Assembly (NCBI RefSeq): GCF_030816965.1
Contig: NZ_JAUSYQ010000002.1
Span: 9,352,001-9,416,000 of the forward strand
DNA: 64,000 nucleotides
Direction: 5' to 3'
From: Streptomyces canus
GTDB lineage: Bacteria; Actinomycetota; Actinomycetes; Streptomycetales; Streptomycetaceae
Below the pieces are notes generated by a model. That model had not been told where the DNA came from and ran no database searches. It was given only the letters and a program-made list of their open reading frames with translations. The position numbers and the translations under genes are program-made. Positions within the stretch are counted from its first letter, which is position 1. Each line of letters opens with the position of its first letter. Below are positions 26,488-35,424 of the stretch, piece after piece.

Positions 26488-27459
26488 ATGCGTTATCGGG
26501 AACTGGGCCGCACCGGCCTGACCGTGTCCGAGATCGGCTACGGCGCCTGGGGACTGGGCCAGGGCGCCTGGGTCGGCGCCGACGACGACTCCGGCGTCCG
26601 CGCCCTGCGCCGCGCCCTCGATCTGGGTGTCACCTTCATCGACACCGCCCGGGCCTACGACCGCAGTGAGCGCGTCATCGGCCGTGCGCTCAAGGAGCTC
26701 CCCGGCGGCGGGGAGGGCGTACACGTGGCGACGAAGGTCGGGCCGAAGGTGCCCGTCTCCTTGTCGCCGAGCGGACTCGACCCCATGGAGGCGTTCCCGG
26801 GCGCGCACCTGCGGGAGAGCCTGGAGACCAGCCTGCGCGAACTCGGCCGCGATCACGTCGACCTCCTCCAGCTGCACACCTGGGAGGACGAGTGGACCGG
26901 CCGCGGTGACTGGCTGGAGACGGTGGACGCCCTCAAGCGGGAGGGCAAGATCAGGTACTTCGGGATCTCCGTCAAGGACCACCAGCCCGAGAACGTGCTC
27001 ACGGTGCTGCGTACCGGAGTTCTGGACACCGTCCAGGTCATCTACAACGTCTTCGAACAGGCCCCGCGCGACGCACTGTTGCCGGCCTGCGAGGAGTACG
27101 GCGTCGGCGTGATCGTCCGTGTCGCCCTCGACGAAGGCGCCCTCACCGGAGCGATCCGCACGGGAGTCACCTTCCCCGAAGGCGACTGGCGCAACTGGTA
27201 CTTCAGGGACGATCGGCCCGCCCAGGTCGAGCAGCATGTCGACGCGATCCTCGCCGACCTGGGCAGCGCCGCCGAGGAACTCCCGTCCACCGCCCTGCGG
27301 TTCGCTCTCGCAGGGCGGGCGGTCTCCACGGTCATCGTCGGAATGCGTTCCCTCGGGAACGTGGAACGCAACGCGGCGATCGCCGACGCGCCACCGCTGA
27401 GCGAACGGGAACTCGCCGTGCTGACCAAGCACCGCTGGGCGAAGAACTTCTACGGCTGA
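26488..27459 (+). CDS. Aldo/keto reductase
   Basis: A 323-residue NADPH-dependent oxidoreductase barrel. Catalytic tetrad residues are visible as D and Y in TFIDTARAYDRSERVIG, K in VATKVGPKV and H in LLQLHTWEDE. The C-terminal cofactor loop is VIVGMRSLGNVERN. AGGGGAG precedes the ATG by a longer than usual distance. It lies 61 nt behind the lacI gene and probably in its operon, suggesting a sugar or sugar-derived aldehyde as substrate. It converges on GH43 with 15 nt between stops. Confidence 0.88.
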   Translation: MRYRELGRTGLTVSEIGYGAWGLGQGAWVGADDDSGVRALRRALDLGVTFIDTARAYDRSERVIGRALKELPGGGEGVHVATKVGPKVPVSLSPSGLDPMEAFPGAHLRESLETSLRELGRDHVDLLQLHTWEDEWTGRGDWLETVDALKREGKIRYFGISVKDHQPENVLTVLRTGVLDTVQVIYNVFEQAPRDALLPACEEYGVGVIVRVALDEGALTGAIRTGVTFPEGDWRNWYFRDDRPAQVEQHVDAILADLGSAAEELPSTALRFALAGRAVSTVIVGMRSLGNVERNAAIADAPPLSERELAVLTKHRWAKNFYG

Positions 27460-27474
27460 TCCCCGCGAGCGGCG

Positions 27475-29016
27475 TCAGCGGACCGGGGCGTACTCGAACC
27501 AGTACACGTGCGCCTCGCCCGCATCGGCGCCGCCGACGCCGTACAGGCCGAGGTGGACCCCGACGAACCCGCCGGCGCGTTCGGTGCTGAAGAAGGGCCG
27601 CTCGATGCTGCCCAGAGTCGTCCGGGCGCCGTCCTCGACGTGGAAGGTGTAGCCGGACTCGTCGCTGTCGACCACGAGGACCACCTCGTCGGATGCCACG
27701 GCGACGGCCCCGACCCGGTTGGGGGAGCCCGACTCGTGGGCGGTGAGTACGACGTGCGGGGTACCGGAGGAGTCGGCGGTCAGCGCGAGGGTGGCGTGAT
27801 GCGAGTGCTGGAAGACGACCAGCCCAGCTTCCTGGGTCGGAGCGGTGGCGGTGAAGCGGACCCGGGCCCTGGCGCGCACACGGAGATGCTGCTGACGGCA
27901 TGCGACGAACGCAGGGGTGCCCGTACCGGTGAGGGGCTCGGGGGAGAGGCGGATGGTCAGGCCTGCCTCCCCGGGTCCGGGCGAGACGAGATGGCCGACC
28001 GGTCCGCGCAGGCTGCTCCACTGCGGGCCGAGCGCTGTGCCGCCGAAGTCGTCCCGCACCGGCCCGACCGGAGCCACGGCCCCCGCGCCGACCCCCGCCG
28101 GCAACCGCTCCGACAGCCTCACCCGCCCCGTGTCCGGCGCGAACACCGGCCCGTCGGCGGTCCATTCGACCGGGACGAGGAACACCTCGCGGCCGAGCGT
28201 GTGCGTGCCGTCGAGCAGCCGTACCCCGAGAGCGACGGCCCAGGTCTCCCCGGCGGGCGTGTCGACGAGGTCGACGTGGCCGACGTGGTGGATCGGCTCT
28301 GCCGCCCCGCGGTGGCGGTGAGTGAGCAGCGGGCTCCTGGGGTCGGTGGAGTAGGGGCCGGTGACGGCGTCGGCGCGGGCTGCGGTCACGGCGTGATGAC
28401 GCCCGGTTCCGCCCTCCGCGCCGATCAGGTGATAGACCCCGTCGCGCTTGTACAGATGGGGTGCCTCCACCCAGGCGCCGCGCATCGCGCCGTACCACAG
28501 CGCATGGGTCGGCCCGGTCAACGCCAGCCTGTCCAGGTCGAGTTCGCGCATCCACAGCTCGCCGGGGCCCGTCACCTCCGGCTCGGCGGCGTCGCGGCAG
28601 GCGGTGAACCAGCAACGGCCGTCGTCGTCGAAGAACAGTGACGGGTCGATGCCCTCCGCCTCCAGGACGACGGGGTCGGACCAGGGACCGGCGGGGTCGG
28701 ACGCCGTGAAGAGGTAGGTGGTGCTGCCCTGGCGGCCCCTCGCCAGGGCCACGACCACGTAGAAGGTGCCTTCGTGATGGCGGATGGTCGCGGCCCAGAG
28801 GCCGTCCGAGACGTCGAGCCCGGTCAGCGACACCTGGGACGGGCGGTCCACCACGTGTCCGAGCGGCTGCCAGTCCACCAGGTCGCGGCTGTGGAGGACC
28901 GGGATCCCGGGGTAGTACGCGAACGACGACGTGACCAGGTAGAAGTCCTCCCCGACCCGGCAGATCGAGGGGTCGGGGTGACTACCGGCGAGAACGGGGT
29001 TGGAGAAGGTCGGCAC
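27475..29016 (-). CDS. GH43 beta-xylosidase/arabinofuranosidase (intracellular)
   Basis: A 513-residue glycosidase without a signal peptide, so it acts on imported oligosaccharides. The general base aspartate is in LAGSHPDPSICRVG, the pKa-tuning aspartate in GIDPSLFFDDDG and the general acid glutamate in AWVEAPHLYKRDGVYH. The C-terminal 190 residues form the beta-sandwich that follows the propeller in xylosidase-type GH43 enzymes. The GTG at 29016 (PTFSNPVLAGSHPD) follows CGGAG at good spacing; the longer frame to 29094 would start inside the operator. It is divergent from GH1. Confidence 0.85.
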   Translation of the reverse strand: MPTFSNPVLAGSHPDPSICRVGEDFYLVTSSFAYYPGIPVLHSRDLVDWQPLGHVVDRPSQVSLTGLDVSDGLWAATIRHHEGTFYVVVALARGRQGSTTYLFTASDPAGPWSDPVVLEAEGIDPSLFFDDDGRCWFTACRDAAEPEVTGPGELWMRELDLDRLALTGPTHALWYGAMRGAWVEAPHLYKRDGVYHLIGAEGGTGRHHAVTAARADAVTGPYSTDPRSPLLTHRHRGAAEPIHHVGHVDLVDTPAGETWAVALGVRLLDGTHTLGREVFLVPVEWTADGPVFAPDTGRVRLSERLPAGVGAGAVAPVGPVRDDFGGTALGPQWSSLRGPVGHLVSPGPGEAGLTIRLSPEPLTGTGTPAFVACRQQHLRVRARARVRFTATAPTQEAGLVVFQHSHHATLALTADSSGTPHVVLTAHESGSPNRVGAVAVASDEVVLVVDSDESGYTFHVEDGARTTLGSIERPFFSTERAGGFVGVHLGLYGVGGADAGEAHVYWFEYAPVR

Positions 29017-29079
29017 GGGGCGCACTCCGAGTCGGACGGGAAGGGAATGAACGGGGGCGGGACAGGGGCCCGGGCTGCT

Positions 29080-29093
29080 TGTTAACGTTAACA
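29080..29093. promoter_or_regulatory. 14-bp perfect palindrome between GH43 and GH1
   Basis: TGTTAACGTTAACA is perfectly symmetric and lies between the divergent GH43 and GH1 starts. It fits a LacI-family operator controlling both genes. The lacI product encoded at 25410 is the nearest candidate. Confidence 0.6.
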
Positions 29094-29183
29094 TCGCCAG
29101 GGTGACCGACGGCCGCCGCGGGACGCCGACCCGTCTGATCCGCCGGAGCCCGGGCCATCAGCCACGACAACGGAGAGACGTGC

Positions 29184-30629
29184 ATGCCCACTGCCGCGAA
29201 CACCCAGCAGCTGACGTTCCCCGCCGACTTCCTCCTCGGCTCCGCGACCGCCGCCTACCAGATCGAGGGTGCCGCCGACGAGGACGGGCGCGGCCCCTCC
29301 ATCTGGGACACCTACTCCCACACGCCGGGCAAGACGTGGAACGGCGACACCGGTGACGTGGCCGCCGATCACTACCACCGCCTCGACGAAGACCTCGACC
29401 TCATGGCGTCCCTGGGCCTGAAGGCCTACCGGTTCTCCATAGCCTGGCCGCGCATCCAGCCCACGGGCCGCGGCCCGGCCCATCCCAAGGGGCTGGACTT
29501 CTACAGCCGCCTGGTCGACGGCCTGCTCCAGAGGGACATCACGCCGGTCGCGACCCTCTACCACTGGGACCTGCCCCAAGCCCTGGAGGACGAGGGCGGC
29601 TGGACGAACCGTGAGACCGCGTACGCTTTCGCCGACTACGCCCGTGTGGTCGGTGAAGCGCTCGGCGACCGCGTCGCGATCTGGACCACGCTGAACGAAC
29701 CGTGGTGCTCCGCCTACCTCGGCTACGGCGCCGGAGCCCACGCTCCCGGCCGCAGCGACGGCGCCGCGGCGCTGACCGCGGTCCACCACCTCAACCTCGC
29801 CCACGGGCTGGCCGTTCAGCAGCTCAGGGCGGTCACCACCAATGACCCGCAGTACTCGGTCACGCTCAACTTCCATGTCCTGAGGGGCGAGGGCGAGGGT
29901 GCCGACGAGGCCGTACGGCGCATCGACGCGCTGGCCAACCGGGCTTTCACCGAACCCCTGTTGCGCGGCCACTACCCGCAGGACCTCATCGAGGACACCG
30001 CGGCCGTCACCGATTGGGCGTTCGTGCGGGACGGTGACCTCGACCGGATCCACCAGCCCCTGGACCTGCTCGGCGTCAACTACTACGCCACCACCACCGT
30101 CCGCCTCTGGGAGGGCGTGACTCCACGTCAGAACAACGACGGGCACAAGGACATGGGCGGGTCCCCCTGGCCCGGCTCGACCCACGTCGAGTTCGTCGCA
30201 CAGGAGGGCCCGCACACCGCCATGGGCTGGAACATCGACCCCGACGGGCTCGAGGAACTCCTCCTGGACCTGCACGCCCGGTTCCCGGACCAGCCTCTGG
30301 TCATCACCGAGAACGGAGCGGCCTTCGAGGACCACCTCTCCACCGGCCCCGACGGCAGCCACGCCGTCCACGACCCGCAGCGCATCGACTACCTCCACCG
30401 CCACTTCGTCGCCGCTCATCGAGCCCTCACCGCCGGCGTCGATCTGCGCGGGTACTTCGTGTGGTCCCTGATGGACAACTTCGAGTGGGGATACGGCTAC
30501 TCGAAGCGCTTCGGCATCGTCCACGTCGACTACGACACCCAGCGGCGCACGCTCAAGGACAGCGCCCTGTGGTACCGGGAACTGGCGACGACGGGAAGCA
30601 TTCCGCTGCCGGGGACCCAGCTGGGCTGA
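29184..30629 (+). CDS. GH1 beta-glucosidase
   Basis: A 481-residue intracellular retaining beta-glycosidase. The acid/base glutamate is in [12 protein letters not shown] and the nucleophile in [12 protein letters not shown]. Substrate-binding blocks [12 protein letters not shown] and [12 protein letters not shown] are intact, as is the closing [29 protein letters not shown] precedes the ATG. It is divergent from the GH43 enzyme and shares its operator, suggesting joint breakdown of imported plant-cell-wall oligosaccharides. Homologues include the Streptomyces cellobiose-responsive BglC, but no CebR box is seen here. Confidence 0.92.
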   Translation: MPTAANTQQLTFPADFLLGSATAAYQIEGAADEDGRGPSIWDTYSHTPGKTWNGDTGDVAADHYHRLDEDLDLMASLGLKAYRFSIAWPRIQPTGRGPAHPKGLDFYSRLVDGLLQRDITPVATLYHWDLPQALEDEGGWTNRETAYAFADYARVVGEALGDRVAIWTTLNEPWCSAYLGYGAGAHAPGRSDGAAALTAVHHLNLAHGLAVQQLRAVTTNDPQYSVTLNFHVLRGEGEGADEAVRRIDALANRAFTEPLLRGHYPQDLIEDTAAVTDWAFVRDGDLDRIHQPLDLLGVNYYATTTVRLWEGVTPRQNNDGHKDMGGSPWPGSTHVEFVAQEGPHTAMGWNIDPDGLEELLLDLHARFPDQPLVITENGAAFEDHLSTGPDGSHAVHDPQRIDYLHRHFVAAHRALTAGVDLRGYFVWSLMDNFEWGYGYSKRFGIVHVDYDTQRRTLKDSALWYRELATTGSIPLPGTQLG

Positions 30630-30659
30630 CCCGACACGGGACCCGGACCATTGGGTGAA

Positions 30660-30678
30660 GTGTCAACTACGTTTACAC
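30660..30678. promoter_or_regulatory. Imperfect palindrome before marR (30686)
   Basis: GTGTCAACTACGTTTACAC pairs at 7 of 9 positions around a central A. It ends 7 nt before the ATG of the MarR gene and is a likely autoregulatory site. Confidence 0.45.
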
Positions 30679-30685
30679 TTTCTCC

Positions 30686-31153
30686 ATGGCAGAGACGGTG
30701 CGATGGCTGACACCGGAGGAACAGCGCGCGTGGCGTGCCTTCGTCCGGTTGCATGAGCGGCTCGGCGGGCGCCTCGGACGCCTGCTGCAGTCGGAGTCCC
30801 ATGTGTCGCCGGCCGACTTCGCGGTGCTGGTCCATCTGACGGACACCCCGGAGGGACGACAGCGGTACCAGGATCTGGGCCGGGCGCTGGAGTGGGAGAA
30901 GAGCCGGATGTCCCACCACATCGCGCGGATGGCGGGGCGGGGGATGGTGGTCCGGGAGGACTGCCTCGAGGACGCTCGGGGCGCCTTCGTAGTGATCACG
31001 GACGCCGGCCGGGCGGCGGTCGAGGCGGCTGCCCCGCGTCATGTCGAGGCGGTACGTGAACTGTTCATGGACCATGTCACCCCGGCCGAACTGCGGGTCC
31101 TGGCCGAGGTCTCCGAGCGCGTCATCGGCAAACTGGACGAGGACCCGTCCTGA
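30686..31153 (+). CDS. MarR-family regulator
   Basis: A 155-residue winged-helix regulator. The DNA-binding part is YQDLGRALEWEKSRMSHHIA with the wing GMVVREDCLEDARGAFVVIT. The helices around it form the dimer. It starts close behind the palindrome at 30660-30678, so autoregulation is likely. A binding-protein gene follows after 58 nt in the same direction, which suggests that the two form one unit responding to a small molecule. Confidence 0.87.
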   Translation: MAETVRWLTPEEQRAWRAFVRLHERLGGRLGRLLQSESHVSPADFAVLVHLTDTPEGRQRYQDLGRALEWEKSRMSHHIARMAGRGMVVREDCLEDARGAFVVITDAGRAAVEAAAPRHVEAVRELFMDHVTPAELRVLAEVSERVIGKLDEDPS

Positions 31154-31211
31154 CGGCCCGGTCTGCCGGAGGGTGCTTGACCGGTTGCCCGCCGACCTGG
31201 ATGAGGATGCA

Positions 31212-32312
31212 ATGTCCGGCATGATCACCCAGGTGCGTCCGCCACGGCCGGTCAGGATCGGCGCTCTCGTTCCGCTGACCAGGCCCGGCTGGGTCGAGGC
31301 GGGCCGACATCTGCTCGCCGGACTCGAACTGGCCGTCGGCGAGGTCAATGACGCCGGCGGGATCGGCGGAAGACCGCTCGAGCTGATGGTCCGGGACACC
31401 GCGGCCGATCCGCGGCGGGCCGCGGCAGCCGTGGACGAACTGGCTCAGCTGGGCGTGGCCGCCATGGCGGGGGAGTATCACAGCGTCGTCGCCCGCGCCG
31501 CTGCCGCCAGGGCCGATGCCCTCGAACTGCCGTTCCTCTGCTCGTCAGCGGTTCTCGACGCGCTGACCGAAGAGCCGACGCAATGGGTCGCGCGCCTCTC
31601 CCCGCCGCAGTCCCACGGCTGGCGGATCTACGCGGACTTCCTCCTCGACGCGGGCCACCGCCGCATCGCCGTGGCGACCGAACCGAGCGTCTACTGGGCC
31701 TCGGGGGTCCGCATCCTGCGGGACCACCTCGCTCCGCGCGGCGGCACCGTCGTCGAGCTCGATGCGCGGGCGCTCACCCCCGCGGCCGTGTGCGACGCAC
31801 TCGTCGACCATCGCGCGACAGCCCTCCTTCTGCTGGTCGGCTTCCCCGAGCCGGCGGTGTCGCTCGTCAGGTCCGTCCGCCGTGACCAGCGCCTCGCCGA
31901 GACCGTGATCGGTGCTCCGGCCGGGCAACCGGAGTTCGCCGAATGGGCGACATCGCTGGGCGGCGACAGCGCCGCGATCCCGTTCCTGCGCTATCTGCCC
32001 GGGCGTCTCGGCCCGCTCGGCGCACGAGTCGCAACGGCCCTGCGTGAGCGGCTGTCCGAAGCGCCCTCTTTCGTGGCCTTCGAGGGCTACGACACGATCA
32101 CCGTCCTCGCCGACGTGCTGCGTACTCACGGCACGGACCGGGCGCGCATCGCCGCATCGTGGCCGCAGGTGGCAGTGGAGGGCACCCGCGGGCAGATCCG
32201 GTTCTCCCGCGCGCCCGGCAGCAGCGTCTGGCAAGGGGCTCGGACGCCGGTCCAGGTCGTTGACCGGGACCCGGCGGAACCCAGCCGCTTCCGGATCCGG
32301 TACGCCGGCTGA
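31212..32312 (+). CDS. Leu/Ile/Val-type binding protein without signal peptide
   Basis: A 366-residue type I periplasmic-binding fold: IGALVPLTRPGWVEAGRHLL, then LAVGEVNDAGGIGGRPLELM, the usual start of branched-chain amino acid receptors, and VAFEGYDTITVLADVLR near the end. The N-terminus MSGMITQVRPPRPVRIG has no signal or lipobox, and no ABC permease or ATPase is nearby. The start has GAGGA at good spacing and nothing upstream adds a signal. It may act as a cytoplasmic sensor, as AmiC does, perhaps with the MarR encoded just before it. That role is inference. Confidence 0.75.
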   Translation: MSGMITQVRPPRPVRIGALVPLTRPGWVEAGRHLLAGLELAVGEVNDAGGIGGRPLELMVRDTAADPRRAAAAVDELAQLGVAAMAGEYHSVVARAAAARADALELPFLCSSAVLDALTEEPTQWVARLSPPQSHGWRIYADFLLDAGHRRIAVATEPSVYWASGVRILRDHLAPRGGTVVELDARALTPAAVCDALVDHRATALLLLVGFPEPAVSLVRSVRRDQRLAETVIGAPAGQPEFAEWATSLGGDSAAIPFLRYLPGRLGPLGARVATALRERLSEAPSFVAFEGYDTITVLADVLRTHGTDRARIAASWPQVAVEGTRGQIRFSRAPGSSVWQGARTPVQVVDRDPAEPSRFRIRYAG

Positions 32313-32330
32313 GAGCCGGGCTTCGGCCGG

Positions 32331-32693
32331 TCAGGCGGGCTGCCACAGCTCGATGCGGTTGCCCTCCGGGTCGGTGACCCAGCCGAATCGACCGACACCC
32401 TCCATGTCCTGCGTCTCCTCGGCCACGTCCGCTCCGCGGGCGCGCAATTGCGCGAGCATCGCGTCCAGGTCGCGAACCCGGAAGTTGAGCATGGTCCGCT
32501 GGGTGCGGGACCCGAAGTAGTCGGTCCCGGACTCGAACGTCGTGAACACCGTGGGCCCGGCTTCCTGACGCCACAAGCCGTTCTCATCGGCGTCCAGGCC
32601 CAGGCGGTCGCGGTACCACGCGCTCAGGGCAGCCGGGTCGGCGGCCCTGAGGAAATATCCGCCGATTCCAAGCACACGTTCCATGCCGGCCAT
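32331..32693 (-). CDS. VOC-family (glyoxalase-like) protein
   Basis: About 120 residues with a single VOC module: VLGIGGYFLRAADPAALSAW, a middle strand TMLNFRVRDLDAMLAQL and the closing FGWVTDPEGNRIELWQPA with the metal-binding glutamate. The substrate is unknown. Starts at 32693 (MAGMERV) and 32684 (MERV) are equally possible and neither has a clear ribosome site. It converges on the binding-protein gene with 18 nt between stops. Confidence 0.8.
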   Translation of the reverse strand: MAGMERVLGIGGYFLRAADPAALSAWYRDRLGLDADENGLWRQEAGPTVFTTFESGTDYFGSRTQRTMLNFRVRDLDAMLAQLRARGADVAEETQDMEGVGRFGWVTDPEGNRIELWQPA

Positions 32694-32804
32694 CTTGCCG
32701 GCAGGGGAGGCCGGCAGCGCGGCATCGCCGGGCGGGCCGGATGCCCGCTGGGACCCGGAGCGGCGCGTCACCGATGTCCGCACCGGTGACGCGCCGCCCG
32801 TAGC

Positions 32805-33215
32805 TCAGGCCGTCATGGCGTCGCGGACGAGGGCGGTGTCGACGAACTGCTCGAAGCGGACGATGAGTCCGCCGCGTACGACGAAGTGGTGCGCGACGCG
32901 TACGTCGATCGCCTTGCCGGTGGCCTTGTTGACGGCGGTGTAGCGGGCCAGGACGACGACGTTCTCGCCCTCGGCGACGTAGGTGTCGTCGTGAGCGGTC
33001 CAGTTCTCCCAGTCCTTGCCCAGCTTCTCCATGACGTTGGACGTGACGCCGTCGGGGGTGCGGTAGGTGCCGGCCAGCGGGAAGCCGGCCATCTCGGTCC
33101 ACTCCACGTCGGGCGCGAGGGTGGCCCGCAGGGCCTCGAGGTCCCCGGCGGCGGAGGCCAGGTACTGGCGCCGTACGACGTCGGCGGGTGCGGTGGAGGT
33201 GGCGAACTCGCTCAT
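32805..33215 (-). CDS. SnoaL/NTF2-like fold protein
   Basis: A 136-residue cone-fold protein. VVRRQYLASAAGDLEALRAT followed by LAPDVEWTEMAGFPLAGTY is the typical opening, and VAHHFVVRGGLIVRFEQFVD is the typical closing. Such proteins are small isomerases, cyclases, dehydratases or binding proteins. Its ATG lies 2 nt after the stop of the MBL gene, so the two are translationally linked in the dsbA-mbl-snoaL unit. The joint role of the three is unknown. Confidence 0.82.
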   Translation of the reverse strand: MSEFATSTAPADVVRRQYLASAAGDLEALRATLAPDVEWTEMAGFPLAGTYRTPDGVTSNVMEKLGKDWENWTAHDDTYVAEGENVVVLARYTAVNKATGKAIDVRVAHHFVVRGGLIVRFEQFVDTALVRDAMTA

Positions 33216-33217
33216 GG

Positions 33218-34024
33218 TCAGCCCCACTTCATCTCGCCCTTGGCGACCTTCGCGCCGATCTGGGCGGCGATCAGCATGCCGTTGTCCGGGTAACGCTTGG
33301 TCAGCGCCTCGGTCAGCGCGGCGCCGTCGGCCGCCTTGCCGAGTTCCTCCTCGAAGGCGAGCAGGTAGTCGCGGGTGGCGGTGATGGCGGAGGCGTCGGC
33401 GGCGGTCCCGGGCAGGCGGTGGCCGGGAACGACGAGCTGCGGGTCGAGGGCGGCCATCTCGTCGAGCAGGTCGATCCAGGCCGCGCGGTCGGTGGGGGTG
33501 GGGGTGTCGGCGACCCAGACGTGCTCCTGCTGGAACAGCAGGACGCCGCCGAGCAGGGCGCGGGACTCCGCCTGCCAGAGGTAGTGGCGGTCGGGCAGAC
33601 CCGCGGGGCCGCCCTTGAGCTCGAAGCGGTGGCCCTCCAGGGTGAGGTCGCCGGTGAGCGGTTCGAGGTCGACCAGGCGGGTCGGGAGGTTGGGGCCGAG
33701 CGCCTCCCAGGCCTTCAGCTTGCCCTCGTAGGAGTGCTGGATGTGCTCGATGACGATCGGGGTGGCGAGGAACGTCGCGTCGGGGAACGCGTCGGCGATC
33801 ACCTCGGCTCCGAAGTAGAAGTCGGGGTCGGCGTGGCTGACGAAGACGGTGGTGAGCCTCTTGCCGGAGTCGAGGACCGCGGCGGCCAGGCGGTGGCCGT
33901 CGGCACGGGTGAACGCGGCGTCCACCAGCAGGGCATCGGTCTCGCCGGTGACGAGGGTGGCGGTCTTGTTCTTGGATCCGGCGGGGAAGTCGAGGTCGAG
34001 GATCTTGAAGTCGAGGGTGCTCAT
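33218..34024 (-). CDS. Metallo-beta-lactamase-fold protein with altered HxHxDH motif
   Basis: A 268-residue MBL-fold protein. Where most members have HxHxDH, this one has SHADPDFYFG, keeping the first histidine and the aspartate but losing two histidines; PGHRLPG later in the chain is retained. Metal binding may therefore be incomplete or of a variant kind. The start MSTLDFKILDLDFPAGSKNK has no signal. It is the middle gene of a three-gene unit controlled by the MarR-type operator at 34731-34748. Confidence 0.8.
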   Translation of the reverse strand: MSTLDFKILDLDFPAGSKNKTATLVTGETDALLVDAAFTRADGHRLAAAVLDSGKRLTTVFVSHADPDFYFGAEVIADAFPDATFLATPIVIEHIQHSYEGKLKAWEALGPNLPTRLVDLEPLTGDLTLEGHRFELKGGPAGLPDRHYLWQAESRALLGGVLLFQQEHVWVADTPTPTDRAAWIDLLDEMAALDPQLVVPGHRLPGTAADASAITATRDYLLAFEEELGKAADGAALTEALTKRYPDNGMLIAAQIGAKVAKGEMKWG

Positions 34025-34060
34025 GCTCGGGGCTCCTTGGAGGGGTGGAGGAATGCGGGG

Positions 34061-34672
34061 TCAGGAGAGGCTTGCCAGACGCCGGTCCACCTCGTCGGCG
34101 GTGGCGTGTCCGCGGGCCAGAGGGACGACGTGCTCGCCGTCGACGGCGAGAAGGGTGGGGAAGCCGGAGACGCCGAGCTCGGCGGCGCGACGGAAGTCCG
34201 CTCGGGCGTCCGCCCGCACCTCGGATCCCTCGAAGGCGGCGACGACGGCGTCGCCGTCCAGCCCGGCGGCAGCGGCGAGGTCCCGGTAGGTGGCGGCGTC
34301 GGACAGGCTCCGCCCGTCGACGTAGAAGGCCGCCTGGAGGGTCGTGGCCAGTTCCACGGCACGGTAGGGAGCGACCCGGCGCAGCGCGGCCACGCCGCGG
34401 GCGGCGGCCTCGGAGTCCATGACGAACGAGCCGCCGGCGATCAGCCGCTCGTAGGCCTCGCCGAACAGGGCGCCGGTCTGCTCGGCGATCTGGGCGTTGG
34501 CCCCCTGGACGTGGCCGAACTCGCGGATCGGTACCCGGCGGCCGCCGGTGAACAGACCGCCGGAGACGACCTCGACCGGCAGGTCGGGACGGAGCGAGAC
34601 GATCTCGCGCAGCGTTGCCGAGAAACCGTGCGACCAGCCGCAATAGGCATCGAAGACGTAGACGAGCTTCAT
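34061..34672 (-). CDS. DsbA-family thioredoxin-fold protein (CxxS type)
   Basis: A 203-residue cytoplasmic DsbA/FrnE-like protein. LVYVFDAYCGWSHGFSATL carries the active-site cysteine with serine at the resolving position (CGWS). The cis-proline loop is GVSGFPTLLAV. The all-helical insertion typical of DsbA lies between. First gene of the minus-strand dsbA-mbl-snoaL unit, directly behind a promoter whose spacer is filled by an 18-bp palindrome. A disulfide reductase, isomerase or glutathione-S-transferase-like role is possible. Confidence 0.82.
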   Translation of the reverse strand: MKLVYVFDAYCGWSHGFSATLREIVSLRPDLPVEVVSGGLFTGGRRVPIREFGHVQGANAQIAEQTGALFGEAYERLIAGGSFVMDSEAAARGVAALRRVAPYRAVELATTLQAAFYVDGRSLSDAATYRDLAAAAGLDGDAVVAAFEGSEVRADARADFRRAAELGVSGFPTLLAVDGEHVVPLARGHATADEVDRRLASLS

Positions 34673-34730
34673 CGGGGGACCTCGGGGGACGTGGCGCCCG
34701 CCTGGTGCGGGCGCTCACCCCTGGCAACAT

Positions 34731-34748
34731 TATCTGACTCGTCAGATA
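34731..34748 (-). promoter_or_regulatory. MarR-type operator inside the dsbA promoter
   Basis: TATCTGAC-TC-GTCAGATA is a perfect 8+2+8 palindrome. On the minus strand TTGAAA lies directly before it and TAATGT begins within its last base, at about 16-nt spacing, so the site fills the -35/-10 spacer. The MarR gene directly upstream is the obvious repressor. Confidence 0.7.
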
Positions 34749-34797
34749 TTTCAACGCGAGGGGGTCCGGTCGGGTGACGCGCGTCTCAGCGGGCCGC

Positions 34798-35301
34798 TCA
34801 GGGCAGCAGTGGCAGAGAGTCCCGGGCGGCGTGACTGAGAATGCGCAGGTCCTCCGCGAAGCGGTCCCGGTGGGCGGCGGGCAGGGGCTCAAGGAAGTAC
34901 CGCTTGATGTTCTCCACGTGCAGCCGGGAAGCGCGTACGGCGGTCTCCTCGCCCAGCGGGGTCAGGCGCACCAGACGTCCTCGCCGGTCGTCCGGGTCCG
35001 TGACCCGCAGCACCAGGCCCGCCGCCTCCATCCGGTCCACCAGCCGTGTCGCCCCGCCCGTGCTGAGGACCTGCTCCTGGCTGATCGCCCGCATCGACAG
35101 CCCCGGCTCGCCCGCCCGTCCCAGGATCAGCAGCACCTCGTACATCAGGTGGCTGATCCCGCACTCCTCCTCCATCCGCCGGCCCAGGATGTACTCCAGC
35201 CGGTTCGCGGCGCCCTGCAGCCTTCCGAACGCCAGGACCAGCGCGTCGTCGGCCGCCTCCCTGGCGGTCGTGATCTCCCTCTGTGCGTCCTGCTCGCCCA
35301 C
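34798..35301 (-). CDS. MarR-family regulator of the dsbA-mbl-snoaL unit
   Basis: A 167-residue winged-helix repressor. The recognition region is LSMRAISQEQVLSTGGATRL with the wing GLVLRVTDPDDRRGRLVRLT, one of the clearest MarR signatures. The GTG at 35301 follows GGGAGG; an ATG at 35313 with AGGA upstream is an alternative and would add four residues. It is immediately upstream of, and parallel to, the dsbA unit, whose promoter carries an 18-bp MarR-type palindrome. Confidence 0.87.
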   Translation of the reverse strand: MGEQDAQREITTAREAADDALVLAFGRLQGAANRLEYILGRRMEEECGISHLMYEVLLILGRAGEPGLSMRAISQEQVLSTGGATRLVDRMEAAGLVLRVTDPDDRRGRLVRLTPLGEETAVRASRLHVENIKRYFLEPLPAAHRDRFAEDLRILSHAARDSLPLLP

Positions 35302-35424
35302 GGCACCTCCCATGTGTTCCTAGAGGCGGAACCTATCGCGGTCGACCGGGTGGGGGCGGCTCGGTGTGCCGCCCCCGGCGGCGGCAGGTCGATGCGCCGG
35401 ACGTGTCCCGCGCGGCTCCGGAGC

